From Bacteroidetes bacterium GWF2_41_31 (GTDB lineage Bacteria; Bacteroidota; Bacteroidia; Bacteroidales; F082): 53,840 bases of DNA. The notes below the pieces were generated by a model. That model did no database searches. It was not told the DNA's origin and saw nothing but the letters and a program-made list of their open reading frames with translations. Of the stretch, positions 53,690 through 53,840 are shown piece by piece (the first letter of the stretch is position 1; the number at the start of each line of letters is the position of its first letter). The position numbers and the translations under genes were made by a program. The DNA lies in the NCBI GenBank assembly GCA_001769215.1, contig MEOL01000051.1, positions 1 through 53,840 on the forward strand, read 5' to 3'.

Positions 53690-53840
53690 TACAACTCCCC
53701 TCATTGTCATGTCTGATCCGCCCCGGGCTGATGAGACATCTTATTCACACGACCTGATCAACCCCCTCAACCTGTGAGTCAACAGCCCCATGGCCAGCCA
53801 CACACGACTTGCGCCAGTTACAAGTCTCATTTTTGTCATG
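53690..53840. repeat. Further copy of the 130-base repeat family (cut by window end)
   Basis: It carries TGTCATGTCTGATC, CCCCGGGCTGATGAGACATC, CACGACCTGATCAACC, CCTCAACCTGTGAGTCAAC, and ACTTGCGCCAGTTACAAGTC in the same order and orientation as at 49811-50250. The sequence runs off the window, so a second array may begin here. Confidence 0.8.

Overview
The window looks like a chromosomal segment of a free-living member of the Bacteroidota (Bacteroidales/Marinilabiliales-like). The signs are type IX secretion (T9SS) C-terminal tails, Bacteroidota-type promoters (TTG, about 20 bases, TAnnTTTG), DUF3667, GIN-domain (DUF2807), GEVED and RhuM proteins, and A-rich spacers before ATG starts. No rRNA, tRNA or CRISPR array is visible.

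Layout. (1) 1-6.7 kb, minus strand: two paralogous, very long YadA-head-like repeat adhesins ending in an intramolecular chaperone (peptidase S74) domain. The first is cut by the window edge. The second carries exactly 35 consecutive 51-base repeats. (2) 7.0-17.4 kb: a TPR-containing LytS-type sensor kinase and, 7.5 kb away, a LytTR response regulator. Between them lie T9SS-exported proteins (one tandem pair), a 5'-truncated T9SS gene and a remnant of a NarL-type regulator. (3) 17.5-27.5 kb: large secreted proteins (a dockerin-like protein, a T9SS surface protein, a subtilisin-like protease, a GEVED protein) and a tiny PID-CTERM-like protein. (4) 27.5-29.3 kb: a small accessory module (RhuM, a hypothetical protein, an internally deleted REP-type transposase) flanked by a perfect 22-base direct repeat. 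(5) 29.5-40.0 kb: a MarR regulator and a fatty-acid beta-oxidation operon resembling Bacillus fadNAE, with a thioesterase-like protein, acyl-CoA synthetase and an EtfD/FadF-type Fe-S electron carrier. (6) 40.2-45.1 kb: a DUF3667 membrane protein on the opposite strand, then a second beta-oxidation operon (crotonase, hydroxyacyl-CoA dehydrogenase, SCP2-type thiolase). (7) 45.1-49.5 kb, minus strand: an ECF sigma factor, a putative anti-sigma factor, two beta-helix-type envelope proteins and two beta-barrel proteins. (8) 49.5-53.8 kb: a 130-base tandem repeat cluster, a DUF5689-type secreted protein with a C-terminal membrane anchor signal, an ATPase with a DUF234-like end, and another repeat copy at the right edge.

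The most unusual signal is a small structured element seen five times. It is an A/T-rich stem (ACCAAA/TTTGGT) closing a nearly invariant GGTAGGAAA loop, in four cases followed at once by a GC-rich terminator-like hairpin with a T-tract. It sits in the leaders of both repeat adhesins, in the leader of the dockerin-like protein (opposite orientation), and just after the protease and the GEVED protein, which also share a matching C-terminal module. It could be a cis-acting RNA or a modular terminator for surface-protein genes; this is inference. Protein functions were assigned by motif recognition, without database searches.
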